Shown: positions 5,733 to 7,637 of the stretch, piece by piece | Layout of the letters: each line of letters begins with the position of its first letter | How positions within the stretch are numbered: position 1 is the stretch's first letter | Program-made: the position numbers and the translations under genes | NCBI GenBank assembly: GCA_003567055.1 | Contig: PXAW01000566.1 | Location: 1-7,637 of the forward strand | Source of the DNA: Hyphomicrobiales bacterium | GTDB taxonomy: Bacteria; Pseudomonadota; Alphaproteobacteria; Rhizobiales; Beijerinckiaceae | DNA length: 7,637 bases | Direction: 5' to 3' | Notes under the pieces: model-generated | The model's input: only the letters and a program-made list of their open reading frames with translations | Database searches by the model: none | What the model was told of the DNA's origin: nothing

Positions 5733-6977
5733 TCAGAATGACTCGGGTATAAATGGCAGATGCTCAGGAGTGCGGCTGCGCGGTTCTCTGTAGAAATTAG
5801 GCGAGAAAATGTAGAAGCTGGCATTGTCACCGGACGTGAAAGCCCAGCAGTTTTCCTCATCCGGCGCACAATTGCCGTTCTCAATCATGCGGGCGCGTGT
5901 GGCCTCGACATCATATTCACGGCCAGCGATCGGGTCCATTTCAAGGAGGACTGGAATATCGGGCTCTGTGGGTATCTCAGCTATACCCGTTCCGGTTTCC
6001 GCGTACCGGATACCGACATAGAAGTGCACCTCGTCCTCGAACGCTTCGGTCAGCGCGGACATCAAGGGGCGTTCCGACGGGATCCGACCGCCGGGGACGC
6101 CATGGGAAATGACCCCCGATTCCCGGATCTGGTCATTCGTGACGAAATCGGGAAGCAGATGCAGGTTGCCTACCTGCGCGACAATGACTTTGTCGGGATG
6201 ATCCCGCATGGTTTCCAGAATTGCCTCCTCCATGCCGGCAGTCCTGTCCGCGTAACCGCCCGTCTCGTCAGTGGTAAAGCGGTTGCGATCGATGAGTACG
6301 GCGCGAATGTTATTGTCGAAATTTCTGATGACATCACGCTCCAGCCCCCGACGCCAATCATCCAGAGTCGCCGGATTTTCAACAATCTCACCGGTTTCGT
6401 TCTCATGGCGGATCAGCGCCGCGAGATACTGATGCTGCAATGCGACGGAAGCACGCGCGAGAAACTCGTCCTTATCAATATCGCCGTCATAGAGCTTGTC
6501 GATCAGCTCATCGACATAAGGTGTCGTTGGAGCCTCCATTGCATGAACAAGATTACCCCGCTCTTCGCCTGTAAGAAGATAAAAGAGTGTAAACTGCGCA
6601 ATGGCCTCTGCCGTCCGCGAATGTGTCTCACCCAGGACGAACAACCGCGCGTCCGGGTTTTCCGCACGCCGCCGCTCGATGTCGTTCGTGATCGAGCCAG
6701 CGCCAGTGTCGAAGTGCAGGACCTGCGACGCATCGAATAGATCAACCAAAACCGCGCCCTGCTCATTCCGCTGCAATCTGACGTCCCTCATATCGGGCGC
6801 CTCCGGGCGGTTGGAGCCGGGCGGCCATACCGAGGGCATGGAACCGTCGGCTGGCAGAGGACGCCGCGGAACGAGATCGGGATAGCCCGGCGGGAGCCGG
6901 AATGCCAAGTCGTCATCACGAAGGGGGCCACCCTTGCTCGCGATTGCAGGCATTCCGGTATGCATTGCGATACTCAT
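5733..6977 (-). CDS. Erythromycin esterase/ChaN/TIKI-like protein, probable acquired gene
   Basis: A 414-residue protein. Residues 1-65 are Pro/Gly-rich and probably disordered, with no classical signal peptide. A core of about 85-330 follows: RLFVLGETHS (111-120), HAMEAP (145-150), RAVLIDRNRF (225-234), and VIVAQVGNLHLLPDF (264-278). GExH, a Glu after the next strand, and a late GxxH are the marks of the ERE/ChaN/TIKI superfamily, whose members include macrolide esterases, ChaN haem-binding proteins, TIKI proteases and a domain of the Pasteurella multocida toxin. Likely active-site residues are E117, H119, E148 and H273. The C-terminal 80 residues, with C370 and C377, are not recognised. The substrate cannot be read from sequence. 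GC content is clearly below that of the neighbours, and the gene has its own AT-rich promoter and an AAGAGG ribosome site 5 bases from the ATG. Transferred gene, possibly an effector or a resistance-type hydrolase (inference). Confidence 0.7.
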   Translation of the reverse strand: MSIAMHTGMPAIASKGGPLRDDDLAFRLPPGYPDLVPRRPLPADGSMPSVWPPGSNRPEAPDMRDVRLQRNEQGAVLVDLFDASQVLHFDTGAGSITNDIERRRAENPDARLFVLGETHSRTAEAIAQFTLFYLLTGEERGNLVHAMEAPTTPYVDELIDKLYDGDIDKDEFLARASVALQHQYLAALIRHENETGEIVENPATLDDWRRGLERDVIRNFDNNIRAVLIDRNRFTTDETGGYADRTAGMEEAILETMRDHPDKVIVAQVGNLHLLPDFVTNDQIRESGVISHGVPGGRIPSERPLMSALTEAFEDEVHFYVGIRYAETGTGIAEIPTEPDIPVLLEMDPIAGREYDVEATRARMIENGNCAPDEENCWAFTSGDNASFYIFSPNFYREPRSRTPEHLPFIPESF

Positions 6978-6997
6978 GAAAACCTCTTGGAAAAATG

Positions 6998-7019
6998 AAT
7001 TAATAATAATCTATTAATT
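6998..7019. repeat. AT-rich inverted repeat, possible operator
   Basis: AATTAATA (6998-7005) and TATTAATT (7012-7019) are perfect inverted arms around a 6-base spacer. The element overlaps the predicted -10 box and covers the probable transcription start of the ERE-like gene, where a repressor would act. Its low complexity makes a chance match possible. Confidence 0.4.
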
Positions 7020-7044
7020 ATCATTAATATCACGCCCGGTTCAA
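7017..7044 (-). promoter_or_regulatory. Promoter candidate of the ERE-like gene
   Basis: On the minus strand TTGAAC (plus 7039-7044) and GATAAT (plus 7017-7022) are separated by 16 bases, a fair sigma-70 type promoter. It lies in a markedly AT-rich stretch that contrasts with the rest of the window and gives a leader of about 30-35 bases to the ATG at 6977. Confidence 0.5.
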
Positions 7045-7062
7045 GATTTTTCGCACCCCCGG

Positions 7063-7637
7063 TCACTCCGCCGCCTCGCGCGACAACGCGCCCTCGCTCA
7101 ACGGCGTCGCGATCCGGTACAGTGTTTCGATCAGCGCGTCCTTGAGCTGCGGCGTCAGCGTATGGCCGTCGACGAAATCCGGCTCGGGACCGGAAAGATG
7201 GTCGGCGATGAACGCGGCGATGATGTCTTGTTGCTGCGGGTCCGCCTGGTGCCAGGCGCGCTGCAACAGATGCCGCACGCTCTCGCTTCCGCCCGGCGGG
7301 ATCACGATGCCGCCCGGCGGCAGTGGTTGCAGGCCGAGCGCGGCTTCCACCTGGCCCGGTGCCACGCGCTGACCCAGCATCATCGAGAGCCAGATCGGCA
7401 CGTCGATCGCGCGCTGCTCAGCGAAACTGTTCTCAAAGGTCAGGGTCGCGGTCTCCTGCGAGCGCATCAGGCCGGTGCGCGCATCGGGGCGCGATTCCCG
7501 CACGAGATAGAAGGCGGTGCGCAGACCGACGATGTCTCCGAAACTCATGGAAGGGCCGAGATTGAGCTTGATGCGGACCTTGTCGGCATAGCCGTGCAGC
7601 GCATCCGGGGCGAACCGGGCCGCGACATCGAATTCGC
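7063..7637 (-). CDS. Unrecognised protein, C-terminal part (5' end beyond window)
   Basis: The frame is open from the right edge to a TGA at 7065-7063, about 191 codons. The ATG at 7548 (MSFGDIVGLR) is probably internal, because the preceding 29 codons are open, have matching codon use and read naturally (YADKVRIKLNLGPS), and only a weak ribosome site stands before it. Visible features are a probable beta-rich start (VRIKLNL, TAFYLVRES, TATLTFENSF), then DVPIWLSMMLGQRVAPGQVEAALG, two PPGG turns in LPPGGIVIPPGG, and helices ending in LKDALIETLYRIATPLSEG. There are no cysteines, membrane segments or motifs that I can assign. GC-rich codon use matches the chromosome rather than the adjacent ERE-like gene, which lies 85 bases downstream on the same strand. 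I do not recognise the family. Confidence 0.65.
   Translation of the reverse strand, partial: EFDVAARFAPDALHGYADKVRIKLNLGPSMSFGDIVGLRTAFYLVRESRPDARTGLMRSQETATLTFENSFAEQRAIDVPIWLSMMLGQRVAPGQVEAALGLQPLPPGGIVIPPGGSESVRHLLQRAWHQADPQQQDIIAAFIADHLSGPEPDFVDGHTLTPQLKDALIETLYRIATPLSEGALSREAAE

Noticed and set aside
5760..6740. A 326-codon plus-strand frame opposite the ERE-like gene
   Set aside because: The minus strand carries the GETH and GNLH motifs, a promoter and a ribosome site; the plus frame has no ribosome site and no family resemblance.
7291..7327. Repeated GCCCGGCGG words encoding two PPGG turns, considered as a DNA repeat element
   Set aside because: They are only two short copies within a coding frame and are explained by the protein sequence.
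7063..7548. Treating the ATG at 7548 as the true start of the right-edge gene
   Set aside because: The frame stays open for 29 more codons to the window edge with matching codon use, so a 5'-truncated longer gene is more likely.

Overview
This is a GC-rich bacterial window. Codon use and gene content suggest an alphaproteobacterium, perhaps Hyphomicrobiales or a relative; that assignment comes from remembered family resemblance, not a search. Most of the window is the accessory part of a molybdenum formate dehydrogenase (FDH) locus. The catalytic FDH subunits are not present, but the combination of genes seen here is, as I recall it, typical of such loci.

Minus-strand operon, read from 3497 down past position 1. 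A degenerate biotin/lipoate ligase-like protein (2694-3497) is followed by a DUF6505-type protein (2122-2697, GTG start), a DUF6352-type protein (1133-2125), a 113-base gap with two hairpins, a DUF3305 protein (501-1019) and a DUF3306 protein (504 to the left edge, 3' end missing). Three of the four junctions are 4-base ATGA/GTGA overlaps, so translation is probably coupled. In related loci the next genes are usually a TorD-type chaperone and FDH subunits, which would lie left of position 1.

Plus strand, divergent from this operon: a 680-residue multi-cluster iron-sulfur protein (3648-5690). Its order of parts recalls HdrA of heterodisulfide reductase followed by an MvhD-like segment and a C-terminal ferredoxin, but the flavin-binding glycine motif is degenerate. 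It ends in a strong hairpin at 5692-5719. The 150 bases between 3497 and 3648 must hold both promoters.

Right part, a different character. At 5733-6977 (minus) lies a gene of visibly lower GC, about 52% in one sampled 60-base line against about 72% in a line of the iron-sulfur gene. It has its own AT-rich promoter region and encodes a 414-residue protein with the GExH...E...GxxH pattern of the erythromycin esterase/ChaN/TIKI superfamily. It looks like a horizontally acquired cargo gene, possibly an effector or hydrolase. At 7063 to the right edge (minus) is the C-terminal part of a larger GC-rich protein that I do not recognise.

How the genes may work together (inference): the iron-sulfur protein would carry electrons to or from FDH, while the ligase-like protein and the DUF proteins would help assemble or mature it. 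The two genes on the right appear unrelated to this. I saw no tRNA, rRNA, CRISPR array, insertion sequence or attachment site.
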